A stretch of 64,000 nucleotides of DNA from Streptomyces sp. CB01249. GTDB lineage: Bacteria > Actinomycetota > Actinomycetes > Streptomycetales > Streptomycetaceae. Location of the stretch: contig NZ_LISW01000001.1 in the NCBI RefSeq assembly GCF_001905735.1, forward strand, positions 177,866 to 241,865, in the 5' to 3' direction. Of this stretch, positions 34,341-43,945 are shown in pieces. The position numbers were made by a program, and so were the translations under genes. The notes under the pieces were generated by a model. The model was not told the origin of the DNA and made no database searches. It saw only the letters and a list, made by a program, of their open reading frames with translations. How positions within the stretch are numbered: the stretch's first letter is position 1; every line of letters starts with the position of its first letter.

Positions 34341-35080
34341 GCGTGCTGATCCTCGCCCTGGCCGCCGGGGCCGTGGTCGGTCTCGCGCTCGGCGCGCTGG
34401 GCGGCGGCGGCAGCGTCCTGGCGATCCCCGCGCTGATCTACCTGCTCGGCCTCAGCCCGGCCGCCGCGACCACCGCGAGCCTGTTCATCGTCACCGCCAC
34501 CTCCGCGACCGCCCTGTACGCCCACGCCCGCGCCGGACACGTGCGCTGGAAGGCCGGGGCCGCGTTCGCCGCGGCGGGCGTCGTCCCGGCGGCGGTGGCC
34601 GGTCTCGCCGCGACCCGGCTCCCGCAGGCGGTCCTGACGGCCGCCTTCGCCGCGCTCGCCGCCCTCGCGGCGGTGCGGATGCTGCGCCCGGGGCCCCAGA
34701 GCGCGCCGGGTGAGGTGCGACCGCTGCGGGCCGGGGGAGCGGGGGCGGGCCTCGGCGCGGTGACCGGGCTGCTGGGTGTGGGCGGCGGCTTTCTGGCCGT
34801 CCCCGCCCTGGTCACGGTCCTGGCGTTCGAGATGCAGGCGGCCGTCGGGACGAGCCTGCTGGTCATCACCGTCAACTCGCTGACCTCGCTCATCACCCGC
34901 TCCGGTGGCGCGGCGGGCGTGGACTGGGCGGTGACGGCCCCGTTCGCCGGTGCCGCGATCCTGGGCGCCTGGGACGGCAAGCGGCTCGCCGCACGGGTCT
35001 CCGGGAGCGGGCTCCAGCGGCTGTTCGCCTGGGTGCTGCTCGCGGTCGCCGCGTTCATGCTGGCCGACGCGCTGACCTGA
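34337..35080 (+). CDS. TauE/SafE (TSUP) family sulfite/sulfur exporter
   Basis: A 247-residue membrane protein with about seven hydrophobic segments, starting with LILALAAGAVVGLALGALGGGGS and repeating the family motif LGVGGGFLAVPALV in the second half. TSUP proteins export sulfite, sulfoacetate or similar anions. The start GTG lies in a GTGA overlap with the persulfide dioxygenase stop, so sulfite made by that enzyme would be exported by this partner. The pairing is seen in other persulfide-responsive operons. A convergent CsoR/CstR-type repressor gene follows six bases later. Confidence 0.87.
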   Translation: MSVLILALAAGAVVGLALGALGGGGSVLAIPALIYLLGLSPAAATTASLFIVTATSATALYAHARAGHVRWKAGAAFAAAGVVPAAVAGLAATRLPQAVLTAAFAALAALAAVRMLRPGPQSAPGEVRPLRAGGAGAGLGAVTGLLGVGGGFLAVPALVTVLAFEMQAAVGTSLLVITVNSLTSLITRSGGAAGVDWAVTAPFAGAAILGAWDGKRLAARVSGSGLQRLFAWVLLAVAAFMLADALT

Positions 35081-35086
35081 CGGCGC

Positions 35087-35417
<331 letters not shown>

Positions 35418-35536
35418 ATCCTACCCCGTTCGCCTCCCCGTACGGCTTACACCCGCTTGTGGGGCCCCGTACGCCGGGTGAGGGTGACGGTGCCCGGGCC
35501 CGCGCGGGACCGGCCGCCGTCGCGAGGGAGACCGCC

Positions 35537-37438
35537 ATGCCGCAGGACACCGACGCCAAGCCCGCCGAGCAGGCCGTCGCCCGGGCCAACCAGGCGGTCC
35601 GGCGCGACTACCCCTTCGGCGACACCCAGGACCTGGAGGACGCGCGCCGCGGGTTCATGGGGACGGCCGGTGACCCGCTGATCCGGGACGCCACGGGCAG
35701 CGCCGTATGGGACCTGGAAGCCTACGGGTTCCTCGACCAGGAGTGCCCGGACACCGCCAACCCGAGCCTGTGGCGGCAGAGCAGGCTCTGCTCCGAGCAC
35801 GGGCTCTTCGAGGTCACCGAGGGCATCTACCAGGTGCGCGGCTTCGACCTGTCCAACATGACGATCGTGGAGGGCGACCGGGGCGTCCTCGTCATCGACC
35901 CCCTGGTGTGCGCCGCCACGGCCGCCGCCGGACTCGCGCTGTACCGCGCCCACCGGGGCGAGCGGCCCGTGACGGGCGTGCTCTACACCCACAGCCACGT
36001 CGACCACTTCGGCGGCGTACGCGGCGTGCTGACCGACGAGGACGTCGCGGCCGGAGTCCCGGTGCTCGCCCCGCACGGCTTCCTGGAGCACGCCGTCAGC
36101 GAGAACGTCTACGCGGGTACGGCGATGAGCCGACGGGCCGCCTACATGTACGGGGCCGCCCTCCCGAAGGGGCCCCGGGGCCAGATCGGCGCGGGCCTCG
36201 GGCAGAGTGTGTCGACGGGCGCGCCCGGGCTGATCCCGCCCACCCTCGACATCACCCGCACCGGCCAGACGGAGACCGTCGACGGCATCCGCATGGTCTT
36301 CCAGCTCACCCCCGGCACCGAGGCCCCGGCCGAGCTGAACATCCACTTCCCGGACCGCTCGGCCCTGTGCATGGCGGAGAACGCCACGCACAACCTGCAC
36401 AACCTGCTGACCCTGCGCGGCGCCGTGGTCCGCGACCCGCACGTCTGGTCGCGCTACCTCACCGAGTCGGTCAGCCTCTTCGGCGAGCTGACCGACGTGG
36501 CCTTCGCCTCGCACCACTGGCCGGTCTGGGGCCGCGAGCGCGTGATCGCCTTCCTCTCGGAGCAGCGCGACCTGTACGCGTACCTCCACGACCAGGTCCT
36601 GCGGATGCTCAACCAGGGGCTCACAGGCCCGGAGATCGCCGAGGAGATCGTGATGCCGCCGGCCCTGGAGCGGGTCTGGCACACGCACGGCTACTACGGG
36701 TCCGTGAGCCACAACGCCAAGGCGGTGTACCAGCGTTACCTGGGCTGGTACGACGGCAACCCGGCGCACCTCTGGCAGCACCCCCCGGTCGAGGCGGCCC
36801 GGCGCTACGTCGAGTTCATGGGCGGCGCGGACGAGATCCTGCGCAGGGCCCGGCAGTTCTTCGCGGACGGTGACTACCGCTGGGTGGTGGAGGTCGTCAA
36901 CCACGTGGTGTTCGCGGACCCGGACAACGCGTCGGCGCGCGCCCTCCAGGCCGACGCGCTCGAACAGCTCGGCTACGGAAGCGAGAACGGGACCTGGCGC
37001 AGCGTCTATCTGATGGGCGCCCAGGAGCTCCGCCACGGCAGCCTCGGCACCCCCACCACCACCGCCTCGCCCGACGTCCTGGCCGCCCTCACCCTCGACC
37101 AGCTGGTCGACTCCCTCGCGATCCGGGTCAACGGCCCCCGCGCCTGGGACGCCGACATCACCGTCCGCTGGGACATCGCGGGCGCCGAACCCCTCACGAT
37201 GCGGCTGCGCAACGGCGTCCTCATCCATGTCATGGGCACCGGACCGGCCGTGGGCGAGCCCGACGTCACCTTCGCGCTGACCGAGGCCGATCTGCGGGAC
37301 GTCCTGGTGGGCGCGGTGCAGCCCGGCGACCTGGCGGCCCGCCCCGGCGTCGAGGTCACCGGCGACGCGGGGAGGCTGATCGAACTCCTCGGCCATCTCG
37401 ACGCCCCGGACCCGGACTTCGCCATCGTCACCCCCTGA
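35537..37438 (+). CDS. Alkyl sulfatase, SdsA1-type metallo-beta-lactamase fold
   Basis: A 633-residue zinc hydrolase. The binuclear zinc motif THSHVDHFGG gives H152, H154, D156 and H157, followed by a dimerisation domain (region of HGYYGSVSHNAKAVYQRYLGWYDGNP) and a C-terminal sterol-carrier-protein-2-like domain. Enzymes of this type (SdsA1, Pisa1) cleave sulfate from primary or secondary alkyl sulfates. No clear signal peptide is visible. The ATG at 35537 has GAGGGAG upstream; the frame extending to 35459 would start in the promoter region. It is divergent from the CstR-like gene with the perfect operator between them, linking it tentatively to sulfur control. Confidence 0.9.
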   Translation: MPQDTDAKPAEQAVARANQAVRRDYPFGDTQDLEDARRGFMGTAGDPLIRDATGSAVWDLEAYGFLDQECPDTANPSLWRQSRLCSEHGLFEVTEGIYQVRGFDLSNMTIVEGDRGVLVIDPLVCAATAAAGLALYRAHRGERPVTGVLYTHSHVDHFGGVRGVLTDEDVAAGVPVLAPHGFLEHAVSENVYAGTAMSRRAAYMYGAALPKGPRGQIGAGLGQSVSTGAPGLIPPTLDITRTGQTETVDGIRMVFQLTPGTEAPAELNIHFPDRSALCMAENATHNLHNLLTLRGAVVRDPHVWSRYLTESVSLFGELTDVAFASHHWPVWGRERVIAFLSEQRDLYAYLHDQVLRMLNQGLTGPEIAEEIVMPPALERVWHTHGYYGSVSHNAKAVYQRYLGWYDGNPAHLWQHPPVEAARRYVEFMGGADEILRRARQFFADGDYRWVVEVVNHVVFADPDNASARALQADALEQLGYGSENGTWRSVYLMGAQELRHGSLGTPTTTASPDVLAALTLDQLVDSLAIRVNGPRAWDADITVRWDIAGAEPLTMRLRNGVLIHVMGTGPAVGEPDVTFALTEADLRDVLVGAVQPGDLAARPGVEVTGDAGRLIELLGHLDAPDPDFAIVTP

Positions 37439-37472
37439 GCACCCGGCGCGCGGCACGACAGGAGGAGTTCCC

Positions 37473-37928
37473 ATGGCCGTACGACACCGCCTGATCGAGG
37501 CCACGGTGGCGGACGTCTGGCGGGTCCTCGCCGACCCTGCCCGCTACAGCGACTGGGTGGTCGGGACCGCCGACTCGCGCCCCCGCCGGGGCAACTGGCC
37601 GGAGGTCGGCGCCAGTCTCACGTACGTCCTGGGCATCGGCCGGTGGTCCGTGCAGGGGCGGACCATCGTCCGGCGGTGCGAGGCCCCGCACATTCTGGAG
37701 CTGGAGGCCGACAGCGGACGGATCGGCACCGCCCGGATCGCCATCGAAGTACGCCGCTGGGGCGACAACGCCCTGGTGACGCTGGACGAACACCCCCTGC
37801 GCGGACCGGCGGGCAAGCTCCACAACACCGCCGTCGACGCGTTGATCCAGCTCCGCCACCGCAGCGTCCTCGCCCGTCTCGCACAGACCGTCGAAGCGGC
37901 CCCGAAGGGCGCCCGCGAAGCGGTCTGA
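37473..37928 (+). CDS. SRPBCC (polyketide cyclase-like/START) family protein
   Basis: A 151-residue single-domain protein beginning with MAVRHRLIEATVADVWRVLADPARYSDW, the signature start of SRPBCC proteins, which bind hydrophobic ligands in a helix-grip cavity. The GGAGGAG ribosome-binding site is at ideal spacing. It lies between the alkylsulfatase and an FAD oxidoreductase gene, all in the same direction with short gaps, so it probably belongs to one transcript. Enzymatic function is not evident. Confidence 0.85.
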   Translation: MAVRHRLIEATVADVWRVLADPARYSDWVVGTADSRPRRGNWPEVGASLTYVLGIGRWSVQGRTIVRRCEAPHILELEADSGRIGTARIAIEVRRWGDNALVTLDEHPLRGPAGKLHNTAVDALIQLRHRSVLARLAQTVEAAPKGAREAV

Positions 37929-37961
37929 AGCCCTTCCCGCCGACCCCACCTGGAGGCACCG

Positions 37962-39524
37962 ATGCCGGACGCCGTCGTCATCGGCGCGGGCCCCAACGGC
38001 CTCGTCGCGGCGAATCTGCTCGCCGCCGCCGGGTGGAGCGTCGAGGTCCTGGAGGCGCAGCCCGAGCCCGGTGGGGCGGTGCGCAGCGACCGCGGGGTGC
38101 ACCCCGATTACGTCTCCGACCTGTTCAGCGCGTTCTACCCGCTGGCGGCGGCCTCCCCGGTCATCGACGGGCTCGACCTCCACGAGGAGGGGCTGCGCTG
38201 GTCGCGTGCGCCCCGCCCGCTCGCGCACCCGCTGCCGGACGGGCGGTGCGCGGTGCTGGAGGACGGGGCGCGGGACACGGCGGCGGGGCTCGACGCGTTC
38301 GCCGAGGGCGACGGGGCGGCGTGGCTGGAGCTGTGCGCCACCTGGGACCGGGTGCACCGCGAGGTGCTGGGTGCCCTCTTCACGCCCTTCCCGCCGGTGC
38401 GCGCGGGCGTCCGCCTCGCCGCCCGGCTCCGGGCCGCCGGGGGACTCCGTCTGGCACGGACCCTGCTGCTGCCCGTACGCCGCCTGGGCGAGGAGCGGTT
38501 CGGCGGCGAGGCGGCCCGGCTGCTGCTCGCGGGCAGCGCGCTCCACGCCGACCTCGGCCCCGAGGCGGCCGGGAGCGGCGGCTTCGGCTGGCTGATGTCC
38601 ATGCTCGGCCAGACCTACGGCTTCCCCGTGCCGGTCGGCGGCGCGGGCGCGCTCACGGCGGCCCTGGTACGGCGCCTCGAACGGCACGGCGGCGTGCTCC
38701 GCTGCGGTGAGCGGGTCACGGAGGTCGTCGTGCGCGGCGGACGCGCCGTCGGCGTACGCACCGCGAAGGGCGAGGCCGTGCCCGCGTCCCGTGCCGTGCT
38801 CGCCGACGTGTCCGCCCCGGCGCTGTACGGCGGGCTGGTCGGCGCCCACCATCTGCCCGCCCGGCTCCTGGACGACCTGCGCCGCTTCCAGTGGGACTTC
38901 GCGACGTTCAAGGTGGACTGGGCGCTCAGCGGCCCGGTGCCCTGGACGGCCCGCGAGGCGACCATGGCGGGCACCGTGCACCTGGCGGACGGCGTCGACG
39001 GCCTGACCCGGTTCGCGGCGCAGATCGCGATGGGGCAGGTGCCGGACCGCCCCTTCCTGCTCTTCGGCCAGATGAGCACCGCCGACGCCACCCGCTCCCC
39101 GGCCGGTACCGAGGCCGCCTGGGCCTACACCCACGTCCCGCACCGCATCAAGGGCGACGCGGGCGAGGACGGGCTGACCGGGCGGTGGGACCGGGGCGAG
39201 CAGGAAGCCATGGCCGACCGCATGGAGCAGGAGGTGGAGCGCTGGGCCCCCGGCTTCCGCTCCCGCATCCTGGCCCGCCGCCTGCTGGCGCCCCCGACCA
39301 TCGAGTCCATGGACGCCAACCTGCTCGGCGGCGCGATCAACGGCGGTACGACGGCGGCGCACCAGCAGCTGGTGTTCCGCCCGACCCCGGGGACGGGACG
39401 GCCCGAGACCCCGGTCAGGGGGCTGTACCTGGCCTCGGCCTCGGCGCACCCGGGCGGCGGGGTGCACGGCGCGCCGGGCGCCAACGCGGCACGCGCGGCG
39501 CTGCGGAAGCGGCTGCGGCGCTGA
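37962..39524 (+). CDS. CrtI-like FAD-dependent NAD(P)-binding oxidoreductase
   Basis: A 520-residue flavoprotein related to phytoene desaturases. The N-terminal dinucleotide-binding fold reads VVIGAGPNGLVAANLLAAAG and then the ligand-binding E in VEVLEAQPEPGGAV. The C-terminal GGxxxHGxxGANAARAA region matches the family end. Such proteins are distinguished from carotenoid CrtI only by substrate; no other carotenoid genes are near. The TGGAGG ribosome-binding site is five bases before the ATG. It follows the SRPBCC gene by 33 bases. Confidence 0.85.
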   Translation: MPDAVVIGAGPNGLVAANLLAAAGWSVEVLEAQPEPGGAVRSDRGVHPDYVSDLFSAFYPLAAASPVIDGLDLHEEGLRWSRAPRPLAHPLPDGRCAVLEDGARDTAAGLDAFAEGDGAAWLELCATWDRVHREVLGALFTPFPPVRAGVRLAARLRAAGGLRLARTLLLPVRRLGEERFGGEAARLLLAGSALHADLGPEAAGSGGFGWLMSMLGQTYGFPVPVGGAGALTAALVRRLERHGGVLRCGERVTEVVVRGGRAVGVRTAKGEAVPASRAVLADVSAPALYGGLVGAHHLPARLLDDLRRFQWDFATFKVDWALSGPVPWTAREATMAGTVHLADGVDGLTRFAAQIAMGQVPDRPFLLFGQMSTADATRSPAGTEAAWAYTHVPHRIKGDAGEDGLTGRWDRGEQEAMADRMEQEVERWAPGFRSRILARRLLAPPTIESMDANLLGGAINGGTTAAHQQLVFRPTPGTGRPETPVRGLYLASASAHPGGGVHGAPGANAARAALRKRLRR

Positions 39525-39560
39525 CGTACGGGCCCGGCGCGTCCGGAAAGTCCCGTCGCC

Positions 39561-40421
39561 CTACGCGTTCTCCGCCGCCCGGCCCCCCGCGCCCAGCAGG
39601 CCCGTGGCCGTGAACTCCGAGCGCGTCAGCTCCTTGCGGGTCGCCAGCGCGACCACCCCCGGCAGCCCGGCCCGCACGGCCTGGACGCCCCGCAGCCAGC
39701 CGGGGACGTACACCGAGGGCGACCGCCGCTCGATCGCGGCGACCAGACGCCGGGCCACCTCGGGCGCCGGGTAGGTCTTCCGGGCCGGCGGAGGCATATG
39801 GGCGCGCAGTTCGCGCAGCACCGGGAACTGGTCGGCGTCCCGGATCATGTCGGTGTCGATCCAGTTCAGATACGCGATGCCCACCCCGACACCGTGCGGC
39901 GCCAGCTCCGAACGCAGCGAGTGGCACAGCGCCTCCACGCCCGCCTTGGAGGCGCAGTACGCGCTCATCATCGGCGCGGCCCCGATGGACGCCAGCGAGG
40001 CGATCTGGAGGTAGTGCCCCCGGGTGTCCAGGAGCTGCGGCAGGAACACCCGGGCGGTGGCCGCGCTGCCGATCAGGTTGACCTCGACCACACGTCGCCA
40101 GCTCGCCGGATCGGAGTCCGCGAACGGACCGCCCTCGGCCACGCCCGCGTTGGCGACGACCACCGAAGCGGGGCCCAGCCGACGGCGCACCTCGTCGGCG
40201 ACGCGGGCCATCGCGGCGTCGTCCGTGACGTCCACGTGCCAGTGCCCGGAGGGCGCGGGGAGCGTGCCGGCCACTCCGGCGAGCGCTTCCTCCTCCAGGC
40301 CGAGCAGGGCCACCCGGGCGCCCCGGGCGGCCAGCTCCCGCGCCACGGCCTTGCCGAGGCCGCGCGCCCCGCCCGTCACCACGGCCGTACGGCCGCGCAG
40401 CAGGTGCTTCCGGTCAGTCAC
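39561..40421 (-). CDS. Short-chain dehydrogenase/reductase
   Basis: A 286-residue classical SDR. TGGARGLG is the cofactor-binding loop, NAG occurs as VVVANAGVAEG, the catalytic serine is in IASLAS, and Tyr/Lys lie in YCASKAG. The final approximately 50 residues form a longer C-terminal tail than in minimal SDRs. The GTG start has GAGGAG upstream. It is convergent with the CrtI-like gene. It is similar in type to SDRs that act on lipophilic alcohols or ketones, but the substrate is unknown. Confidence 0.87.
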   Translation of the reverse strand: MTDRKHLLRGRTAVVTGGARGLGKAVARELAARGARVALLGLEEEALAGVAGTLPAPSGHWHVDVTDDAAMARVADEVRRRLGPASVVVANAGVAEGGPFADSDPASWRRVVEVNLIGSAATARVFLPQLLDTRGHYLQIASLASIGAAPMMSAYCASKAGVEALCHSLRSELAPHGVGVGIAYLNWIDTDMIRDADQFPVLRELRAHMPPPARKTYPAPEVARRLVAAIERRSPSVYVPGWLRGVQAVRAGLPGVVALATRKELTRSEFTATGLLGAGGRAAENA

Positions 40422-40628
40422 GGGACTCCTCGCGGTGCCGGAGGGCCGGACAGGCCCTTGTCCCGGCCATGGTCACCCGGGGGTGCCGGATGTGCGCGCC
40501 GGGAGCCCCCGGGAGACGGCCTCCCGGGTCGCGGCGGGCGGCGGGCCCGGCCACCCTGGACGGGATGCGCCCGCGCCGGTGAGAACGAGGACCGCCTTCC
40601 CCCTCGCGGAGGATCACGGAGGATTCGG

Positions 40629-41312
40629 ATGACGACTGCCGCCGCTCCGCCCGTCGACCTGGGCCGGCTGTGGACCCTGCCCGGGGTCTACGCCCCGCAG
40701 GCCGACACCCACCTGCTGGCGCGGGCGCTCCAGGCCGAGGGCCCGGCCGCCGGGATGGACGTCCTCGACGTCTGCACGGGCAGCGGCGCCCTGGCCCTGC
40801 TGGCGGCGCGCGGCGGGGCCCGGGTCTCCGCGATCGACATCTCGCGGCGGGCCGTCCTGACCACCCGCCTGAACGCCGCCCGCGCCGGACACCGCGTCCG
40901 GGTGCTGCGCGGCGACCTCACCGGCCCCGTGGGCGGCCGGCGCTTCCACCTGATCGTGAGCAACCCCCCGTACGTCCCGGCACCCCTGGGGCGGGCCCGC
41001 GCCCACGGCCCCCAGGTCGCCTGGGACGCCGGGCTCTGGGGCCGGGAGGCCCTGGACCGCATCTGCGCCCACGCCCACGACGCCCTCCACCCGAACGGCG
41101 TGCTGCTCCTCGTCCACTCCGCGCTGTGCGGCGCGGAGGAGACCCTGGACCGGCTGACCGCGAGCGGCCTGCGCGCCGCGGTCACGAGCCGGTCCTCCGT
41201 ACCCTTCGGGCCGGTGATGACCGCGCGCCTGCCGTGGCTCCGGGCGCAGGGCCTGCTCGGCCCCCGCGACGACACCGAGGAACTGGTGGTCATCCGTGCC
41301 GAACGCCCGTGA
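40629..41312 (+). CDS. HemK/PrmC-like methyltransferase
   Basis: A 227-residue SAM-dependent methyltransferase. Motif I is VLDVCTGSGALALLAARG, and motif IV is LIVSNPPYVP, the NPPY signature of enzymes acting on amide or base nitrogens. It lacks the N-terminal helical domain of PrmC, which binds release factors, so it is not a clear PrmC. GGAGGA precedes the ATG at 40629. Its 3' end overlaps the start of a CDGSH protein gene by 17 bases, so they form a coupled pair. Confidence 0.85.
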   Translation: MTTAAAPPVDLGRLWTLPGVYAPQADTHLLARALQAEGPAAGMDVLDVCTGSGALALLAARGGARVSAIDISRRAVLTTRLNAARAGHRVRVLRGDLTGPVGGRRFHLIVSNPPYVPAPLGRARAHGPQVAWDAGLWGREALDRICAHAHDALHPNGVLLLVHSALCGAEETLDRLTASGLRAAVTSRSSVPFGPVMTARLPWLRAQGLLGPRDDTEELVVIRAERP

Positions 41313-41544
41313 GCCCCGCCGCCTCACCATCGAGCCGGGCGGCCCGGTGCTGATCGAGGGGCCGGTCGAGATCGTCCGGGAGGACGGCTCGACCGTCACC
41401 TCCGACCGCTTCCTCGTCGCGGTCTGCACCTGCCGCCGCAGCCGGATGTACCCCTGGTGCGACACCAGCCACCGCCGTCACCGGCGGCCGGTCAGCCCGC
41501 CGTCGGGCGAAGGCGGACCGGAAGGGCCTGGTGGCCGTTGCTGA
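41296..41544 (+). CDS. CDGSH-type iron-sulfur domain protein
   Basis: An 82-residue protein with the 2Fe-2S ligand motif CTCRRSRMYPWCDTSH, i.e. three cysteines and one histidine as in mitoNEET-like proteins, with DT replacing the usual DG. The GTG start lies inside the preceding methyltransferase gene. The C-terminus, rich in proline and glycine, runs on for 50 bases beyond the end of the convergent P450 gene, overlapping it. Function is unknown; the tight coupling suggests redox service to the methyltransferase. Confidence 0.8.
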   Translation: MPNAREPRRLTIEPGGPVLIEGPVEIVREDGSTVTSDRFLVAVCTCRRSRMYPWCDTSHRRHRRPVSPPSGEGGPEGPGGRC

Positions 41545-42724
41545 TCAGGGACGGGAGCGGCAGCAGGTCCTCGGCCGGGACCGCGAGGCCGACGTCGGGG
41601 AAGCGCTCGAAGAGCTGACGGAGGGCCGTGGCGATCTCCAGGCGGGCGAGCGGGGCGCCGAGGCAGAAGTGGACGCCGTGGCCGAAGGCCAGGTGGTCCT
41701 TGGTGGCGCGGGTCACGTCGAACGCGTCGGCCGTCTCGCCGTGCCAGTCGGGGTGGCGGTTGGCGGGGGCGAAGGAGACGAGGATCGCCTCGCCCTGCGC
41801 GATCTTCTGCCCGTCCGGCAGGGGGATGTCCGAGACGGCGAAGCGCATCGGGATGTGCTTGACCGCGGGCTCGTGGCGCAGCGTCTCCTCGACCACGTCG
41901 TTCCAGTCGGCGCGGCCCTCGCGGAGGTGGGCGAGCTGTTCCGGGTGGGTCAGCAGGGCGGTGATCGCCTGGTCGATGACGTTGACCGTGGTGTCGTAAC
42001 CGGCGGAGATCATCAGGAGCAGCGTGTCGCGCAGCTCCTCGTCGCTGAGGCGGCTGCCGTCGCCCTCCTCGTCGCGGGTGGCGAGCAGGAGCGAGGTCAT
42101 GTCGTCGCCCGGCTGCGCCCGCTTGGCGGCGATCAGCTGGTCGAGCGCCCCGTACAGGGCGGCCGTGTTGGCGGTGGCCTCCTCGACGGTGAGGGTGGTG
42201 TCGAAGACGCCGTCGACCTTGGCGCGGAAGCCGTCGAGCTGGTCCTCGGGAACGCCCATGAGACGGCCGATCACCGCGATCGGCAGCGGGTAGGCGAGCT
42301 CCAGGCGCAGGTCGACCGGTTCACCGGCGGGCCGGTCCGCGAGGCCGTCGAGGAGTTCGGAGACGACCTTCTCCACCGAGACGCGCAGGTCCTGGATGCG
42401 GCGGGCGCTGAACGCGGGGGCGATCATCCGGCGCAGCCGCCGGTGGTCGCCGCCGTACGCGGTGAACATGTTGTTCACGGCCACCCACAGGGCGAGCGGC
42501 CAGGTGGCCACCGTCTCGGCGAACGCCGGCCAGTGCGCCCGGGCGTTCTTCGAGACCTGGGAGCTGGTCAGCAGCTCCTTCAGGAGGACCGGGTCGCTGA
42601 CGGACCACGCGGTGACCCCGAGGACGTCGACGCGGGTGGCGGAACCGCGCTCGCGCAGCGCCCGGTACTCCGCGTGGCGGTCGGTGCCCGCGGGGTCGAG
42701 GACGATGATCGGCTGCTCGGACAT
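41492..42724 (-). CDS. Cytochrome P450, conservon-associated (CYP154-like position)
   Basis: A 410-residue P450 with canonical features: I-helix AGYDTT, K-helix EETLR, and heme loop AFGHGVHFCLG. It is the last gene of a six-gene run formed by conservon genes and two P450s, the arrangement in which CYP154 family members occur in Streptomyces. The ribosome-binding site AAGGAG lies just before the ATG and only nine bases separate it from the upstream P450. Its 3' end overlaps the convergent CDGSH gene. Family assignment rests on context and motifs; the substrate is unknown. Confidence 0.9.
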   Translation of the reverse strand: MSEQPIIVLDPAGTDRHAEYRALRERGSATRVDVLGVTAWSVSDPVLLKELLTSSQVSKNARAHWPAFAETVATWPLALWVAVNNMFTAYGGDHRRLRRMIAPAFSARRIQDLRVSVEKVVSELLDGLADRPAGEPVDLRLELAYPLPIAVIGRLMGVPEDQLDGFRAKVDGVFDTTLTVEEATANTAALYGALDQLIAAKRAQPGDDMTSLLLATRDEEGDGSRLSDEELRDTLLLMISAGYDTTVNVIDQAITALLTHPEQLAHLREGRADWNDVVEETLRHEPAVKHIPMRFAVSDIPLPDGQKIAQGEAILVSFAPANRHPDWHGETADAFDVTRATKDHLAFGHGVHFCLGAPLARLEIATALRQLFERFPDVGLAVPAEDLLPLPSLISNGHQALPVRLRPTAG

Positions 42725-42733
42725 GGGTCTCCT

Positions 42734-43945
42734 TCAGTGGGAGGCGTGGAAGACGATGGGGAGGGATTCCAGCGCGCGGTGGAACGGGCCCGGACGCCAG
42801 CGCAGTTCGGCGGCCGGGACGGCGAGGTCCATCTCGGGCAGGGCGTCGAGCAGATAGGTGACCGCGGTCTCCGCGATCAGGTACGCGTGCGAGCGCGCCG
42901 GGCAGGTGTGCGGGCCGATGCTCCACGCCAGATGGGCCCGGTTGCCCGCGATGCCGCCGGACGCCTCGGCGATCGCCGGGTCGTTGTTGCAGCCGGCCAT
43001 CGAGATCAGCACCGGCTGGTGGGCGGGGAGCAGCACCCCGTCGATGTCCGCCGGATAGGGCGGGTAGGTGATGCAGTAGTTCGCCATCGGCGGGTCGGTG
43101 TACAGGACGGTGTCGAGCGCGTCCCGCACGGTGGAGTGCCCGGCGTGCAGCCCGGCGGAGAACTCCTCGTCGGTGAGGATCTTCAGCTGGGTGTTGGCGA
43201 TGAGATTGGTCAGCGGCTCGATGCCCGCCCCGTACAGCGTGACCAGCTGGTGGCTCATCTCCTCGTCGGTCAGCTGCGCCGCGTGGCCGATCAGCCGGGA
43301 GGTGATGTCGTCGGCGGGGTGGCGGCGGCGCAGTTCGACGAGGTCGGCGACCGCCTGGCCCAGGATCTCGTTGCCCCGCTGGGCGTCCGTGGCCTCGAAG
43401 ATGCGGGACATCCCGTCGGCGATGCGGGCCCCGATCTCGTCGGGGCAGCCGAGCAGGGAGCTCAGGACCCGGAAGGCGATCGGCCACGCGTACTGGGTGA
43501 GCACATCGGCCCGGCCCGCCGTGATGAAGTCCCCGATGGCGGCCTCGGCCAGCTTCTCGACCCGGGCCCGCAGCTCGTGCTGGTCCACGGCGTCGATCGC
43601 GGTGGTGTTGGCGGACCGGTAGCGGGCGTGCGCGGTGCCGCTGCTGCGCAGGGCGTTGGGCCGCCACTCCATCATCGGCCGCACCGGACAGGAGGCCGGC
43701 ACCTGCTCCTGCCACACGCGCGGGTCGTGCGGGAAGTACAGCGGGTCGTTCAGGATGCGCCGGGCCTGGAAGTAGCCGATCACCAGGGTGGCGGGGATGC
43801 CCGGGGACAGCTCGACGGGCACCAGCGGCCCGTACACCGCCCGCATTTGCTCGTACGCGGCATGCGGGTCGGCGGCGTACGCCGGGTCGTACAGCGCGAC
43901 CCGGCCCGACGGGGCCGACGGCAGGGTGATGCTGGGGGACGTCAT
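42734..43945 (-). CDS. Atypical cytochrome P450 lacking ExxR (CYP157-like)
   Basis: A 403-residue P450-fold protein. The heme loop retains the cysteine in IGPHTCPAR, but the K-helix ExxR is replaced by DTVLY and the I-helix threonine region reads YGAGIEPLTN, without the usual acid-threonine pair. CYP157 members of Streptomyces conservons are known to lack ExxR, and the gene sits exactly where they do, before the CYP154-like gene. Its ATG overlaps the stop of the GTPase gene by four bases (ATGA). Whether it is catalytic or a structural partner is unclear. Confidence 0.87.
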   Translation of the reverse strand: MTSPSITLPSAPSGRVALYDPAYAADPHAAYEQMRAVYGPLVPVELSPGIPATLVIGYFQARRILNDPLYFPHDPRVWQEQVPASCPVRPMMEWRPNALRSSGTAHARYRSANTTAIDAVDQHELRARVEKLAEAAIGDFITAGRADVLTQYAWPIAFRVLSSLLGCPDEIGARIADGMSRIFEATDAQRGNEILGQAVADLVELRRRHPADDITSRLIGHAAQLTDEEMSHQLVTLYGAGIEPLTNLIANTQLKILTDEEFSAGLHAGHSTVRDALDTVLYTDPPMANYCITYPPYPADIDGVLLPAHQPVLISMAGCNNDPAIAEASGGIAGNRAHLAWSIGPHTCPARSHAYLIAETAVTYLLDALPEMDLAVPAAELRWRPGPFHRALESLPIVFHASH

